In this document: positions 1 to 7,434 of the stretch, one piece after another
Position numbering within the stretch: position 1 is the stretch's first letter
How the letters are laid out: each line of letters begins with the position of its first letter
Assembly: GCA_019423445.1 (NCBI GenBank)
Contig: JAHZBJ010000001.1
Span: 1 to 35,358 of the forward strand
From: Oscillospiraceae bacterium
GTDB taxonomy: Bacteria > Bacillota > Clostridia > Oscillospirales > Ruminococcaceae
Length of the DNA: 35,358 bases
Direction of reading: 5' to 3'
Notes under the pieces: model-generated
Told to the model about the DNA's origin: nothing
The model's input: the letters and a program-made list of their open reading frames with translations, nothing else
Databases searched by the model: none
Position numbers and translations under genes: made by a program

Positions 1-156
1 CACCCAGGTAAAGAGATTCAGCTCCTTGCTGCCGTCGGCAGCTGCCTGGCTGCCGGAAGATGTCCCGGCGGCGGAAGAGCTCTGGCTCTGGCCGCAGCCG
101 GCCAGCACACCGGCGCACAAAGCGGCGGCGAGAACAAGGGAAATTGCTTTTTTCAT
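1..156 (-). CDS. potD: Spermidine/putrescine ABC transporter substrate-binding lipoprotein PotD, N-terminal part
   Basis: Only the first 52 codons lie in the window; the gene runs off the left edge. The start ATG at 156 sits behind a clear AAAGGAGG ribosome site. The product opens with a lipoprotein signal: MKKA, a hydrophobic stretch, then LAGC with the lipidated Cys at residue 21, followed by a Ser/Gln/Ala-rich linker and then ELNLFTW, which resembles the first strand of polyamine-binding proteins. It would sit on the outer membrane face and deliver spermidine or putrescine to PotBC. Identity rests mainly on being the last gene after potA, potB and potC on the same strand, the usual order in Firmicutes. 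A 126-bp gap with a weak hairpin separates it from potC. Confidence 0.85.
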   Translation of the reverse strand, partial: MKKAISLVLAAALCAGVLAGCGQSQSSSAAGTSSGSQAAADGSKELNLFTWV

Positions 157-254
157 AGGTCGAAAACCTCCTTTTTATAGGGCCCGCACCGTGGCAGACC
201 AGGTTTTTGGGACGCGGCCCTCATTTCTGCCGGGCCGGCGTCTTTGGTATAAAA

Positions 255-271
255 ACGGCCCAGACAGCCGT
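255..271 (-). terminator. Weak intercistronic hairpin between potC and potD
   Basis: On the minus strand ACGGC and GCCGT pair around a 7-nt loop and are followed by TTTTT. It lies just after the potC stop and before potD. The stem is only 5 bp, so it would be a leaky terminator or a processing/stabilising stem that sets the ratio of binding protein to permease. This role is inferred. Confidence 0.35.
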
Positions 272-282
272 CTTTATCAGGT

Positions 283-1080
283 TTAATAGTCCACCTCGGC
301 CTTGGCGGGCTTTTTCTCCCGTCCCAGCCATACCGAGATGCCCACCAGCAGCAAGGTGGCCCCCAGCATCAAGGTGCACAGGGCGTTGATCTCGGGGGTG
401 ACGCCAAACTTGATCTGGGAGTAGATCTTGATGGGCAGGGTGTTGACATCCACCCCGGTGACGAACATGCTGATGATGACGTCGTCCATACTCATGGCAA
501 AGCTGAGAAGCATCCCCGAAAGGATGGCGGGAAAAATCAGGGGCAGGGTGATGTCAAAAAACACCCGGACCTCTCCGGCTCCCAGGTCCCGGGCCGCCTC
601 TGCCAGGCTTTTATCCATTCCCACCAGCCGGGCCTTTACCAGCATGAAGATATAGGGAATGCAGAAAGCAGTATGGGCGATCACCAGGGTGGTCATGCCG
701 AAGGGGAGACCCAGCAGCGCGAAAAACACCATGAATACCATTCCCAGAATGATCTCCGGGATCATAATGGGCAGGGTGGAAAGGTACTCCACCGGCCCCT
801 TGGTGCGGCTCTGGAGGCGCTGCATCCCTACTGCCCCCAAGGTGCCGATGATGGCGGCGCACAGGCAGGTGAGAAGAGCCAGCACCAGACTGTTCCGGAG
901 GGCCTCAAAAATAGCGGTATCCCGGAACAGCGTCTCATACCAGGTAAGGGAGAATCCCCCCCACACAGAACTGAGTTTGCTCTCATTAAAGGAGTAGATC
1001 ACCACCAGGAGGATGGGCAGGTACATGACCGCCAGCACCACCAGAAGGTAGACCCGGGGGAAACGGCTTTTGTTTCTCAT
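283..1080 (-). CDS. potC: Spermidine/putrescine ABC transporter permease PotC
   Basis: A 265-residue integral membrane permease of the binding-protein-dependent transport family, with about six hydrophobic segments. The EAA loop that docks on the ATPase is visible as EAARDLGAGEVRVFFDITLP around residues 160-180, followed by the usual hydrophobic FPAILSG stretch. With PotB it forms the membrane channel for polyamine import. The ATG at 1080 overlaps the potB stop by four bases (ATGA), a sign of translational coupling, and GGAGGGG lies just upstream. Length matches PotC homologues. The tail is charged (EKKPAKAEVDY). PotC rather than PotB is assigned from operon order and from the short N-terminus starting directly with a membrane segment. 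Confidence 0.92.
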   Translation of the reverse strand: MRNKSRFPRVYLLVVLAVMYLPILLVVIYSFNESKLSSVWGGFSLTWYETLFRDTAIFEALRNSLVLALLTCLCAAIIGTLGAVGMQRLQSRTKGPVEYLSTLPIMIPEIILGMVFMVFFALLGLPFGMTTLVIAHTAFCIPYIFMLVKARLVGMDKSLAEAARDLGAGEVRVFFDITLPLIFPAILSGMLLSFAMSMDDVIISMFVTGVDVNTLPIKIYSQIKFGVTPEINALCTLMLGATLLLVGISVWLGREKKPAKAEVDY

Positions 1081-1955
1081 AAGATCCCCTCCAAATCCTT
1101 CACATGGGTCACCTTGCGGTAGATCCAGATCATCAGGCTGGTGAGGACCATCAGCACCACACTCAGGGCCGCGGCAAAGGGCCAGTTATGAGCCCTGGTC
1201 AGCTGGTCCTGGATGAGGCTGCCCACCAACACCACCTTGTTTCCCCCCAGAATATCGGCGATGAAGAAAAGGCCCATGGAGGGGATGAAGGTGAGGATGA
1301 CCCCGGAGAGGAGCCCCGGGAGGGTAAGCTTAAAGGTGACGGTGAAAAACGCCTTGGGAGCCGATGCTCCCAGGTCCCGGGCCGCCTCCACCAGGCTCCA
1401 GTCCATCTTCTCGGCGCTGGAATATACCGCCAGGATCATAAAGGGCACCAGGGCGTAAACCATGCCGATGAGGACGGCGGGATATGTATAGAGAAGCTTC
1501 AGGGGGGAGTCGGTAAGGCCCAGCCCCATGAGAATCTTATCCAGAGTCCCGTTGGACCGCAGGATGATGATCCATCCGTAGAGGCGGATGAGGGAACTGG
1601 TCCAGAATGGAATCATCAGCCCCAACATGGCGAAGCGCTTCCACTTCCCCGGCAGCCGGGCCATAAAGTACCCGAAGGGGTAACCGATCAGGGCGATGAG
1701 AAGGGTGCTGGTAATGGCCAGCTTAAAGGACTCGGCGAAAGTCTTCAGATAGATGGGGGTGAGGATGTTCAGGTAGTTGGCCAGGGTCACCTGGTTGGTG
1801 ACCCCCCACACCTCCGCCCGCTGAAGGAAGCTGAGGATAAACATGTACACCAGCGGCCCCAGGACAAACACCAGAGTAAAGAGATAGATGGGGGCCACCA
1901 TCAGCCAAGACACACCGTTTTTCCGCCGGGCGGCGGCGGAGCCGGGCCGGCTCAC
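1077..1955 (-). CDS. potB: Spermidine/putrescine ABC transporter permease PotB
   Basis: A 292-residue permease, the partner of PotC in the polyamine importer. A short basic N-terminus (SRPGSAAARRK) precedes the first membrane segment. The EAA loop, EAARDLGASAPKAFFTVTF, lies near residues 190-208, and the C-terminus ends in a cytoplasmic HVKDLEGIL. The start is GTG at 1955, whose GTGA overlaps the potA stop, so potA, potB and potC are chained by 4-bp overlaps and probably translated together. The family transports spermidine, putrescine or related cations with ATP. The exact polyamine preference cannot be read from the permease. Confidence 0.92.
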   Translation of the reverse strand: MSRPGSAAARRKNGVSWLMVAPIYLFTLVFVLGPLVYMFILSFLQRAEVWGVTNQVTLANYLNILTPIYLKTFAESFKLAITSTLLIALIGYPFGYFMARLPGKWKRFAMLGLMIPFWTSSLIRLYGWIIILRSNGTLDKILMGLGLTDSPLKLLYTYPAVLIGMVYALVPFMILAVYSSAEKMDWSLVEAARDLGASAPKAFFTVTFKLTLPGLLSGVILTFIPSMGLFFIADILGGNKVVLVGSLIQDQLTRAHNWPFAAALSVVLMVLTSLMIWIYRKVTHVKDLEGIL

Positions 1956-3040
1956 TGCTCCCCCTCCACATCCACCGGAACTGCTGCCTGGGGCTCCCAG
2001 TAAAGGGAAACCTCCTGGCCGGGCTGGATGTCCAGGTCAATACCGTGGCGGCTGGCCACCACTTCGGCGCCGTCCGCCAAAGCAAAGGCGATCCGAAGCA
2101 TGCCGCCTGCAAAGCTCTTTTCCTTTACGGTACCCCGGATGCCGGTATCCCCGGCTCCGGGATCCTTTTCAAAGCGGATCTGCTCGCTGCGCACCGCCAG
2201 GGCCACCGGTCCTCCGGCAGCCACGGGGCGTCCCGCCGGATCAAAGAGAACCGTTCCTCCCTGGCACTCCATCACCATCAAGCCGTCTTTTCCAGTCCGG
2301 GCAGTACCCCGGAGGATATTGGCGCTCCCCACAAACCGGGCCACAAAGCTGGTCCGGGGGCGGTCGTAGACGTCGGCGGGGCTGCCGATCTGCTCAAAGA
2401 TTCCCTCCCGCATCACCACAATGCGGTCGCTCATGTTCAGGGCTTCCTCCTGATCGTGGGTGATATAGATAAAGGTGATCCCCAGGCGCTTCTGAAGGCG
2501 TTTGAGCTCCACCTGCATCTGGCGGCGGAGCTGAAGGTCCAAAGCTCCCAGGGGTTCGTCCAGCAGGAGCACCCGGGGATTGTTCACCAGGGCCCGGGCA
2601 ATGGCCACCCGCTGCCGCTGGCCGCCGGAAAGCTCCGAGGGCATCCGTTTTTCATATCCTTCCAGCTGCACCAGTTCCAGGGCCTCCTGGACCGCCCGCC
2701 GCCATTCCTCCCGGGGGGCTTTCCTGATCCGCAGGCTGTAGCTGATATTCTGTTCCACATTCATATGGGGGAACAGGGCATAGTTCTGGAACACGGTATT
2801 GACATCCCGCTTGTTCGGGGCCAGGTCGGTGACATCTTTCCCCTCCAGGATCACCCGGCCGCTGTCTGGCTCCTCCAGTCCGGCAATGATCCGCAGGGTG
2901 GTGGTCTTGCCGCAGCCGCTGGGCCCCAGGAAGGTAATAAACTCCCCCTGGCGGATATCGATGGAGATGCCCCGCAGAACCCGGGTCTCCCCAAAGGACT
3001 TGGTGATATCCTGCAACTGCAGGATCATGGCGTCGCTCAC
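1952..3040 (-). CDS. potA: Spermidine/putrescine ABC transporter ATP-binding protein PotA
   Basis: The 362-residue ATPase of the polyamine importer. Walker A GPSGCGKT is at residues 39-46, the Q-loop at QNYALFPHM, the signature LSGGQ at 137-141, Walker B VLLLDEP ending at D161-E162, and a switch His in ITHDQEE. Residues from about 235 on form the C-terminal TOBE domain typical of the PotA/MalK group, which can carry regulatory contacts. The start taken is GTG at 3040, with GGGGAGGGG about 12 nt upstream; an in-frame ATG at 3028 would shorten it by four residues. It is first in the potABCD operon, 79 nt downstream of the -10 box of a consensus promoter. Confidence 0.95.
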   Translation of the reverse strand: MSDAMILQLQDITKSFGETRVLRGISIDIRQGEFITFLGPSGCGKTTTLRIIAGLEEPDSGRVILEGKDVTDLAPNKRDVNTVFQNYALFPHMNVEQNISYSLRIRKAPREEWRRAVQEALELVQLEGYEKRMPSELSGGQRQRVAIARALVNNPRVLLLDEPLGALDLQLRRQMQVELKRLQKRLGITFIYITHDQEEALNMSDRIVVMREGIFEQIGSPADVYDRPRTSFVARFVGSANILRGTARTGKDGLMVMECQGGTVLFDPAGRPVAAGGPVALAVRSEQIRFEKDPGAGDTGIRGTVKEKSFAGGMLRIAFALADGAEVVASRHGIDLDIQPGQEVSLYWEPQAAVPVDVEGEQ

Positions 3041-3118
3041 GCTCTGAACCCCCTCCCCGGAAAGAAAGGCCTTCCTTTCTTCCCCGCTTTATGCAAAATG
3101 TTCCAATCTAACAGCTGC

Positions 3119-3147
3119 ATTATATTGATTTCAGGGGGGGGTGTCAA
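3119..3147 (-). promoter_or_regulatory. Sigma-A type promoter of potABCD
   Basis: Minus strand: TTGACA (3142-3147), a 17-nt spacer containing eight C residues in a row, and TATAAT (3119-3124). Both hexamers are perfect consensus. It drives potA after a leader of about 70 nt that includes a GAAAGGAAGGCCTTTCTTTC inverted repeat (about 3059-3080) just ahead of the ribosome site, which could be an operator or stem. Confidence 0.85.
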
Positions 3148-3314
3148 TCCGTTTGGACATAAAAATGCCCCCCTGGTGAATCATTCGTTACAACTCACAA
3201 ATCAGGGGGGTGCTCAGGGGATTATTTATGCAGAATTCAGTGGAAAACAGAGCCTTTTGGGGGAATGTGGAGATTTTCACGGAAAATTTCGGAAAAACGC
3301 AAGTTTTTCACGAC

Positions 3315-3914
3315 TCATTCCGAAATGCCGGGGAAAATCCCGTCCTTTTCACTTTCCTTTCCTTCCGGGCCCTCCGGCGGGCGGGTAGTCAAAACCTTCT
3401 CCCGGATAAAACGGCAGGCGGCGTCCTCCCCCTGGTCCCGGAGCATCAGGAGCAGTTTTTCCAGGAGGGCCCGGGTCTCCGGATGCAGGAGCCGTCCATC
3501 CCGCCCATGGAGATAATACTCCCAAGGATGGGCCGGGGTATAGGCTGTCCCCTGATAGGTTTTGCTGGCGGCCACCCGGTCCCAGAACATCTCCACCACA
3601 TACCGCTCCGGCATCCGGCACCCCACCAGGGTGTGATCCCCGGAAGGGCTGTAATCCAGCCAGTACTCCAGGTGGTGTTTGTTGCGGCCCTTGTGATGGA
3701 GCCAGGCGGCGCTGTACCCTTCCGCCAGGCGCTGGGCCTCATTGGGGCTCCGGGTTCCCTGGTAGTACCGCGCCCCCACCAAAAACTCCGCCGGAGAGTA
3801 CTTGGAGAGGTCATGGGTAAGTCCCTGCCAATAGAGCCCCACTCGGAAGCAGCCCTGCCGCACCAATTTCCGATGGTGGTTCACTGTCCTCAGATGCCCC
3901 AGCCACTTTACCAT
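3315..3914 (-). CDS. DUF5662 family protein
   Basis: A 199-residue soluble protein with no signal peptide or membrane segment. The order of motifs matches the DUF5662 family of Firmicutes: an N-terminal HLRTVNHHRKLV, then GLTHDLSKYSP, then a His-rich AAWLHHKGRNKHHLEYW, then MPERYVVEMFWDRVAASK. The conserved His and Asp residues (HHR, HDLSK, HHK, HHLE) look like a metal site of the HD or related helical type, but no reaction is known to me for this family. The C-terminal 25 residues (RPPEGPEGKESEKDG) are low complexity. The ATG at 3914 follows a purine-rich GGGGAGAG. It is transcribed alone from its own promoter at 3944. Confidence 0.75.
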   Translation of the reverse strand: MVKWLGHLRTVNHHRKLVRQGCFRVGLYWQGLTHDLSKYSPAEFLVGARYYQGTRSPNEAQRLAEGYSAAWLHHKGRNKHHLEYWLDYSPSGDHTLVGCRMPERYVVEMFWDRVAASKTYQGTAYTPAHPWEYYLHGRDGRLLHPETRALLEKLLLMLRDQGEDAACRFIREKVLTTRPPEGPEGKESEKDGIFPGISE

Positions 3915-3943
3915 GGTTCTCTCCCCTTTCCTGCTTTTCTTTC

Positions 3944-3972
3944 AGTATACCACATTTCCCCCCGAGGACAAA
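3944..3972 (-). promoter_or_regulatory. Promoter of the DUF5662 gene
   Basis: Minus strand TTTGTC (3967-3972), 17-nt spacer, TATACT (3944-3949). The start codon follows 30 nt after the -10 box. Confidence 0.65.
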
Positions 3973-3992
3973 GGGCCTCCCTTTGACAGGGA

Positions 3993-4020
3993 AGGGGCGG
4001 CCCCCGCCGGTGCCGCCCCT
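3993..4020 (-). terminator. GC-rich hairpin after the Ig-like protein gene
   Basis: AGGGGCGGC and GCCGCCCCT form a 9-bp stem with a 10-nt loop, 25 nt past the stop of the gene at 4046. The run of T after it is poor, so termination may be weak. Confidence 0.4.
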
Positions 4021-4045
4021 GTATTGCACACCTTTTCCCACCGTT

Positions 4046-4549
4046 TCACGGAATGCAAAACTCCGCTGCCAGGTAATGAAGAGCACCCTGGGAGTCCCGC
4101 ATCTCCAGAGCCAGACGGTAAGTCCCCGGCTCCAGACGGGTGCCGTAGCCTGCGTACTTCTGAACCAGACTGCCGCTGAGGCCGGTGCTGTCTCCCCCCA
4201 GGTCAAAGCGGATATGGCCCGTGCCGGGATTTTGGCAGTCCAGGCGGTACCACCGGCCGTTTTCCAGCCTCTCCAGATATTCAAAGGAGGAAGCGTCCTC
4301 CTCAAAAATATAAATATCCTCTGAATCCGCCAGGACATCATACCGGAGGGTATAACCCCGGAAAGGGGACCAGCCTGGTTTCTCCAGGGAAAGGCTGAAC
4401 CCTTCCACCTGGTTCACCGGGTAGGAAACCGGTTCCCCCAGGGCGGGATATTGGGCGGTGGCCTTTAAAGTCAGAAGAGCAACAGCTGCGCAGAGGACCA
4501 CAAACACCGCAAGGGTCAATATCCCCTGGTGTCTTTTCAGCGATTCCAT
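4046..4549 (-). CDS. Membrane-anchored protein with a bacterial Ig-like (Big_14-like) domain
   Basis: A 167-residue protein with a single N-terminal hydrophobic helix at about residues 11-30 (ILTLAVFVVLCAAVALLTL) and an outside domain. The outer part has the pattern of a small Ig-like fold found in many gut Clostridia: YTLRYDVLADSEDIYIF, then LENGRWYRL, then LVQKYAGYGTRLEPGTYRLALEM, with a final strand AEFCIP. This resembles Pfam Big_14, an assignment from memory that was not tested. No catalytic motif is visible, so it is probably a surface or periplasm-facing binding domain. ATG at 4549 follows GAGGAAGGGGG. It is not in an operon with the neighbours. Confidence 0.6.
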   Translation of the reverse strand: MESLKRHQGILTLAVFVVLCAAVALLTLKATAQYPALGEPVSYPVNQVEGFSLSLEKPGWSPFRGYTLRYDVLADSEDIYIFEEDASSFEYLERLENGRWYRLDCQNPGTGHIRFDLGGDSTGLSGSLVQKYAGYGTRLEPGTYRLALEMRDSQGALHYLAAEFCIP

Positions 4550-4615
4550 CTCTATTTCCCCCTTCCTCCTGGGACAATTATATCACCGCCGTCTCCCCTC
4601 CACAATTATTTTCTC

Positions 4616-4644
4616 TTGCGCTTCCGCCCGGGATATAGTATACT
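4616..4644 (+). promoter_or_regulatory. Promoter of the siroheme reductase-like gene
   Basis: TTGCGC (4616-4621), 17-nt spacer, TATACT (4639-4644). The start codon is at 4684. Confidence 0.65.
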
Positions 4645-4683
4645 GGCTAAGTATGTTCAAAGGGAAAATGAAGGGAGACTATT

Positions 4684-5568
4684 ATGGCACTGACTGCGGA
4701 AGAAATTAAACGCGTAAAAGGGGAAGGCTTCCTCCTCAACCGGGGAACCGAAACCTTCTCCGGGCGCATCATCACAGAAAATGGAACCCTGACCGCCCAG
4801 CAGCTTATCAACCTGGGGGAAGCGGCTCGGGAATATGGCTCCGGCACTATCGCTTTTACCACCCGGATGACTGTGGAAATTCCCGGCATCCCCTATGAGC
4901 GCATCCCTGAGTTCCAGGCTTTCGTGGCCCGGGAGGGAATGGTCACCGGAGGCACCGGGGCCAAGGTCCGTCCGGTGGTGGCCTGCAAGGGAAGCACCTG
5001 CGTTTTCGGCCTCTACGACACCCAGGAACTGGCCAGGGAGATCCACAAACGCTTTTATGAGGGATACCGCTCGGTGGTCCTCCCCCACAAGTTCAAGATC
5101 GCCGTAGGGGGCTGCCCCAACAACTGTGCAAAGCCCGACCTCAACGACCTGGGGCTGGTGGGCCAGCGGGTACCGGTTTACCGTCCGGAGCTCTGCAAAA
5201 GCTGCAAAAAGTGTCAGGTGGCTGAAGCCTGCCCCATGAAGGCGGCCGTCCTGCCCCAGGGAGAGCGGATGACCCTGGACCAGCAGCGCTGCAACAACTG
5301 CGGCCGCTGTGCCTCCGCCTGCCCCTTCGGAGCCCTGGAGGGCAGCGAAACCCTCTATAAGGTATATGTGGGGGGGCGCTGGGGCAAGGAGATCCGCATC
5401 GGCACCCCTCTCTCCTCCCTGGTCACCCGGGAGGAGGCACTGGATCTCATCGAGAAAGCCATTCTCCTCTTCCAGCGGGAAGGCCTCCCCGGAGAGCGCT
5501 TCGGCTCCACGGTAGAGCGCCTGGGAATGGAACGGGTGGAGCGGGAGCTTCTCCCCTCCCGGGAATAA
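4684..5568 (+). CDS. Nitrite/sulfite reductase-like siroheme protein with two 4Fe-4S clusters
   Basis: A 294-residue redox protein. Residues about 10-80 form the ferredoxin-like half-domain of nitrite/sulfite reductases (TTRMTVEIPGIP). The siroheme/4Fe-4S site follows, with Cys101 and Cys106 (ACKGSTCVFG) and Cys144 and Cys148 (GGCPNNCAKPD). A double ferredoxin module comes next: CKSCKKCQVAEACP and CNNCGRCASACP. The layout matches AsrC-like and other single-subunit anaerobic reductases, so the substrate may be sulfite or another small oxyanion. The first Cys pair is spaced by four residues rather than the five usual in CysI-type enzymes. No asrA, asrB or siroheme-synthesis genes are adjacent, so its electron donor is unknown. 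ATG follows AGGGAG. Confidence 0.85.
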   Translation: MALTAEEIKRVKGEGFLLNRGTETFSGRIITENGTLTAQQLINLGEAAREYGSGTIAFTTRMTVEIPGIPYERIPEFQAFVAREGMVTGGTGAKVRPVVACKGSTCVFGLYDTQELAREIHKRFYEGYRSVVLPHKFKIAVGGCPNNCAKPDLNDLGLVGQRVPVYRPELCKSCKKCQVAEACPMKAAVLPQGERMTLDQQRCNNCGRCASACPFGALEGSETLYKVYVGGRWGKEIRIGTPLSSLVTREEALDLIEKAILLFQREGLPGERFGSTVERLGMERVERELLPSRE

Positions 5569-5580
5569 ACTCCGGCAGAT

Positions 5581-5621
5581 GCGCCGGGAGGCAGGAAAAT
5601 CCTCCTCCCCGGCGCTTTTTT
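5581..5621 (+). terminator. Rho-independent terminator after the siroheme protein gene
   Basis: GCGCCGGGAGG... pairs imperfectly with ...CCTCCCCGGCGC, followed by six T. It begins 12 nt after the stop codon. Confidence 0.85.
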
Positions 5622-5647
5622 GCATTTTTACAAAAATGTGGTAATAT
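5620..5647 (+). promoter_or_regulatory. Possible promoter of the cardiolipin synthase gene
   Basis: TTGCAT (5620-5625), 16-nt spacer, TAATAT (5642-5647), directly after the previous terminator. The region is AT-rich and other hexamer pairs are possible. Confidence 0.45.
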
Positions 5648-5716
5648 TAAAATAGATTTCATTACCGCCATCCGGCAAAGGCCTCCCAGCCCATTTAAAA
5701 AGAGAGGAGACGCACC

Positions 5717-7255
5717 TTGCTGCAAAAACTCATCAGCCTTCTGTTCAAGCGGGTCACCGTGGTGGCCACAGCCATCACCGTCCAGCTGGCGCTGCTTCTG
5801 GTGATGCTATTGCGGTTCCAGGAGTACTTCGTCTACTTCTATGCCGTCAGCATCCTGCTGAGCGTCCTCGCCGTTTTGTATATCATCAACAACAAAAGCA
5901 ACCCCGCCTATAAAATCGCCTGGATCATCCCAATTCTCTTGGTGCCGGTGTTTGGCGGGCTTATCTATCTGCTCTTCGGCGGCAACAAGCTCAGCGCCCA
6001 CGAGCGCAAAAAGATGGCCCGGCTCAAGCGCTGCTTCCGAAATATCCATCTGCTGCGGTTCGACGCCCTGGGAGAAATTGACAAGCTCAGCCCCGACGCG
6101 GCAAACCAGTCCCGGTACATCCTCAACGCCGCAGATTCTCCTCCTTTCCAGAACACCTCCGTGGAGTATCTTCCCTCCGGAGAGGTGAAATTCCAGCGGA
6201 TGCTGGAGGAGCTGGAAAAGGCCCGCCATTACATTTTCCTGGAGTACTTCATCATCCAGGAGGGGAAAATGTGGGACCCCATCCTGGAAATCCTGGAGCG
6301 CAAGGCCCAGGAAGGGCTGGATGTCCGGGTGATGTACGACGACATCGGCTGCCTTCTGACCCTTCCCTCCAACTACCGCCAGACCCTGGAGAAAAAGGGA
6401 ATCCGGTGCTGTGTCTTCAACCCCTTTGTCCCGGTGCTTTCCACCCGCCTCAACAACCGGGACCACCGGAAGATCTGCGTCATCGACGGCCACACCGGCT
6501 TTACCGGAGGCATCAACCTGGCGGACGAATACATCAACGCCTATGAAAAACACGGTCACTGGAAGGATACCGCGGTGCTCCTTCGGGGAGACGCTGTCTG
6601 GAGCCTCACCGTCATGTTCCTTTCCATGTGGGACTATGTCTCCGGCACCCAGGAGGATTTCTCCCTCTACCTGCCCCGGCTCTATCAACTCCAGCCCCAG
6701 CCCTGCGACGGCTTCGTCCAGCCCTACACCGACAGCCCCCTGGACGACGAGGCGGTGGGAGAAACGGTGTACCTAAACCTCATCAACAAGGCCAAGCGGT
6801 ATGTTTACATCACCACTCCCTATCTGATCATCAGCAATGAAATGATCACCGCTCTCTGTACTGCCGCCAAATCCGGGGTGGACGTGCGGATCATCACGCC
6901 GCATATCGCGGACAAGTGGTACGTCCACTCTCTAACCCGCGCCTACTACGAGACCCTGACCGAGGCGGGGGTCCGGATCTATGAATACACCCCCGGCTTC
7001 ATCCATGCCAAAACCTTTACAGTAGACGATGAACTGGGGGTAGTTGGGACCATCAACCTGGACTTTCGCAGCCTATACCTCCACTTCGAGTGCGCCGTCT
7101 GGCTCTTCCGCTGCCGGTGCATCCTGGACATGCGGGATGACTTTCTGGCCACCCAAGCGGTAAGTCAGGAGATCACCCTGAAAGAGTGTCGGGCAGTACG
7201 GCTCCCCACCCGTCTGCTGCGAAGCGTCCTGCGGCTTTTCGCCCCGTTGATGTAG
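5717..7255 (+). CDS. cls: Cardiolipin synthase
   Basis: A 512-residue membrane enzyme that joins two phosphatidylglycerols into cardiolipin and glycerol. Two hydrophobic N-terminal helices (about residues 13-33 and 36-56) and a third near 67-90 anchor it, matching the Firmicute ClsA layout. Two phospholipase D HKD motifs carry the catalytic residues: HRKICVID with His250, and HAKTFTVD with His430. Length is typical. The start is TTG at 5717 behind AGAGGAG; no in-frame ATG fits as well. It stands alone, with a terminator before it and a GC-rich hairpin after it. Confidence 0.95.
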   Translation: MLQKLISLLFKRVTVVATAITVQLALLLVMLLRFQEYFVYFYAVSILLSVLAVLYIINNKSNPAYKIAWIIPILLVPVFGGLIYLLFGGNKLSAHERKKMARLKRCFRNIHLLRFDALGEIDKLSPDAANQSRYILNAADSPPFQNTSVEYLPSGEVKFQRMLEELEKARHYIFLEYFIIQEGKMWDPILEILERKAQEGLDVRVMYDDIGCLLTLPSNYRQTLEKKGIRCCVFNPFVPVLSTRLNNRDHRKICVIDGHTGFTGGINLADEYINAYEKHGHWKDTAVLLRGDAVWSLTVMFLSMWDYVSGTQEDFSLYLPRLYQLQPQPCDGFVQPYTDSPLDDEAVGETVYLNLINKAKRYVYITTPYLIISNEMITALCTAAKSGVDVRIITPHIADKWYVHSLTRAYYETLTEAGVRIYEYTPGFIHAKTFTVDDELGVVGTINLDFRSLYLHFECAVWLFRCRCILDMRDDFLATQAVSQEITLKECRAVRLPTRLLRSVLRLFAPLM

Positions 7256-7340
7256 CCTATCCCGGAATTTTCTTCTTACATTTCTCTCCAAAAAAATGGT
7301 AAAATAAAGGAAAGGGGCCGGCCGCCCCCTTCCAGAGCCG

Positions 7341-7369
7341 CCCCCTTCCGCCCTGCCGGCGGAGGGGGG
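7341..7369 (+). terminator. GC-rich hairpin between cls and the CarD-like gene
   Basis: CCCCCTTCCGCC pairs with GGCGGAGGGGG around a short loop, with a small internal loop. No T-run follows, so it may end cls transcription poorly or sit in the carD leader. Just upstream GCCGCCCCCTTCC occurs twice in tandem (7321-7333 and 7337-7349). Confidence 0.4.
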
Positions 7370-7434
7370 TTCTCTGTCCAGGGCGGGCCGTCCAGGCGTT
7401 TCAGGCGTTTTCAGCCGCAAAGGAGGAAATTCCT

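Noticed and set aside
2045..3388. A 447-codon open frame on the plus strand
   Set aside because: Antisense to potA and through its promoter; no family motif and no ribosome site.
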